A DNA stretch of 64,000 bases from Ahaetulla prasina (lineage: Eukaryota; Chordata; Lepidosauria; Squamata; Colubridae). Position numbers and translations under genes: made by a program. Shown in pieces: positions 62,651 through 64,000 of this stretch. The notes beneath the pieces are model-generated. The model worked only from the letters and a program-made list of their open reading frames with translations. It was not told the DNA's origin and did no database searches. The stretch lies in the NCBI RefSeq assembly GCF_028640845.1, contig NC_080546.1, positions 78,300,697 through 78,364,696 on the forward strand, written 5' to 3'. Positions within the stretch are counted from its first letter, which is position 1. Each line of letters opens with the position of its first letter.

Positions 62651-62889
62651 GATTTATACCAGTAGTGGGGTTCACTTACCTTCGCTACTGGTTCTGAACT
62701 GTGAGTACGCGCGTGCATGTGCAGAGCGTCCGTGATGATGTCGGGGCGGGTGGGCAGAGCCTTCCGCCACTGCTACCGGTTTGCCCGAATCAGTGGTGCC
62801 TGCATGGTCTGTTTCATCCCACAGATGAAACACAACCACCATCCAGAAGCCAGACCATGCTGGCACCGCTGGCTGCTGCGCCCCCCCTC

Positions 62890-63500
62890 CGATCCCCACA
62901 CAAAGCAAGCTGACACATGCCCGGAACACATGACAAGACCTTGGACTCGGAGCCAAACCAAAACTCGGGATGCTGCATCACAGCCATCTGCTCAAGACAT
63001 CGCATCACAGAACTCCAGAGGCCATAACACCAATATCAGGACATTACAACACAACCTACTACCCAGGATGTTACAGCACAAGACTCAGGAGGTCACATTC
63101 CTAGAACTCAGGACATTTCCAAGAAGCCCATTACCACTACAGGAGGTCACATTCCCAGAACTCAGGATGTTTCCACACAGCCCATTAACCAGGTCGTTAC
63201 AACACAAAAGACTAGGACCATACCCACACAGGATGCTACGAAACAGCCAACCAATCTGCAAACACCCACTCCATCTACCAATCAAGATGCAACCACACAC
63301 CCAACCAACCCGCTCACAGCAACACTCCCTACCTCCCCACCAGTATTTATAGAGAGACGGCAGCTGCGACCACGCTTCGCTCACACAAGAAGATGAAAGC
63401 ACCAGCCTGAAGATGGTGAGTGAGACCTCATTGAAACGTCGCCAAGATACTCTCAACCTTACACGGGAAAAGACCTGAATATGCCAAGACCTACACACAT
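62890..63500 (+). mobile_element. Penelope-like terminal region
   Basis: Imperfect repeats (aactcaggacatttcc, ggaggtcacattcc; 62995-63240) precede tatttatagagagac at 63343, then gaagatgaaagcaccagcct and the hammerhead-like motif at 63407-63440, ending acacgggaaaagacctg. The layout is the same as 5685-6200. Confidence 0.55.
63407..63440 (+). ncRNA. Hammerhead-ribozyme-like motif
   Basis: CTGAAGA, stem-II hairpin (tgag...ctca), TTGAAAC, GTC. Core elements are intact here, better than in the 6062 copy. Confidence 0.45.
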
Positions 63501-64000
63501 ACACACAGTAAGCTCAAACTGCCCAAGGAGCTGCTGATCCAATTCTACAGAGGAATTATTGAGTCTGTCATTTGTACCTCTATAACTGTCTGGTTCGGTT
63601 CTGCAACCCAACAAGAAAAACACAGACTTCAGAGGATAATTAGAACTGCAGAAAAAATAATTGCTACCAACCTGCCTTCCATTGAGGACCTGTATACTGC
63701 ACGAATCAAGAAGAGGGCCGTGAAAATATTTGCAGATCCCTCGCATCCTGGACATAAACTGTTTCAACTCCTATCCTCAAAATGACGCTATAGAGCACTG
63801 CACACCAGAACAACTAGACACAAGAATAGTTTTTTCCCGAAGGCCATCACTCTGCTAAACAAATAATTCCATCAACACTGTCAGACTATTTACTGAATCT
63901 GCACTACTATTAATCTTCTCATAGTTCCCATCATCAATCTCTTTCCATTATGACTGTATGACTATAACTTGTTGCTGGCAATCCTTATGATTTATATTGA
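63501..64000 (+). mobile_element. Snake1-type LINE, runs off window end
   Basis: Reads LKLPKELLIQFYRGIIESVI, TSITVWFGSATQQEKHRLQR, TNLPSIEDLYTARIKKRAVK, to a stop after LFQLLSSK. This is the longest ORF2 C-terminal stretch of the family in the window. Confidence 0.88.

Overview
The window looks like vertebrate, and specifically squamate, DNA, most likely an advanced (colubroid) snake. Reasons: AT-rich sequence packed with LINEs whose tails run into (AATAG)n, (TTCTA)n and (TTCTG)n microsatellites; a BovB fragment; L2-tailed tRNA SINEs; many small hAT elements with 8-bp target duplications; Penelope-like ends; and spliced exons with GT/AG borders. There is no prokaryotic gene organisation. Species and chromosome cannot be read from the sequence.

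One host gene is well supported. Thirteen short + strand exons between 5164 and 50709 join in frame without a stop into a 350-codon C-terminal part of a cyclic-nucleotide-binding-domain protein resembling CNBD2. It has two CNB-like domains, and the 5' exons lie before the window. Twelve introns, several over 3 kb, hold most of the repeats. Every intron phase agrees across its junction, which is the main support for the smallest exons. A second, weak signal at 57.48-57.95 kb is two exon-like ORFs with faint resemblance to the POMGNT1/MGAT1 glycosyltransferase group.

Layout. 0-5 kb: upstream flank or intron with LINE and SINE relics, a ~600-bp tandem duplication, a hAT inside a LINE and a solo LTR inside a CR1. 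5-22 kb: first exons, a Penelope-like end, three Rex1/CR1-like LINE copies (11.5-18.1 kb), two of them on a 2,355-bp tandem duplication. 20-35 kb: L1 inside a microsatellite, hAT MITEs, a nested LTR, BovB and a (TTCTA)/(TTCCA) array. 35-51 kb: remaining exons, LTRs, a Helitron helicase remnant, an RT fragment broken by a MITE and a small solo LTR, and an ~880-bp polypyrimidine tract. 51-64 kb: downstream of the gene, with more hATs, an L2 3' end, LTRs, an L1 tail, a ~690-bp polypurine tract, Penelope-like DNA and a Snake1-type LINE.

The mobile elements record layered insertion. Many hAT and LTR copies can be dated relative to their hosts because their target duplications survive. Most ORFs longer than 60 codons belong to these elements or to low-complexity DNA.
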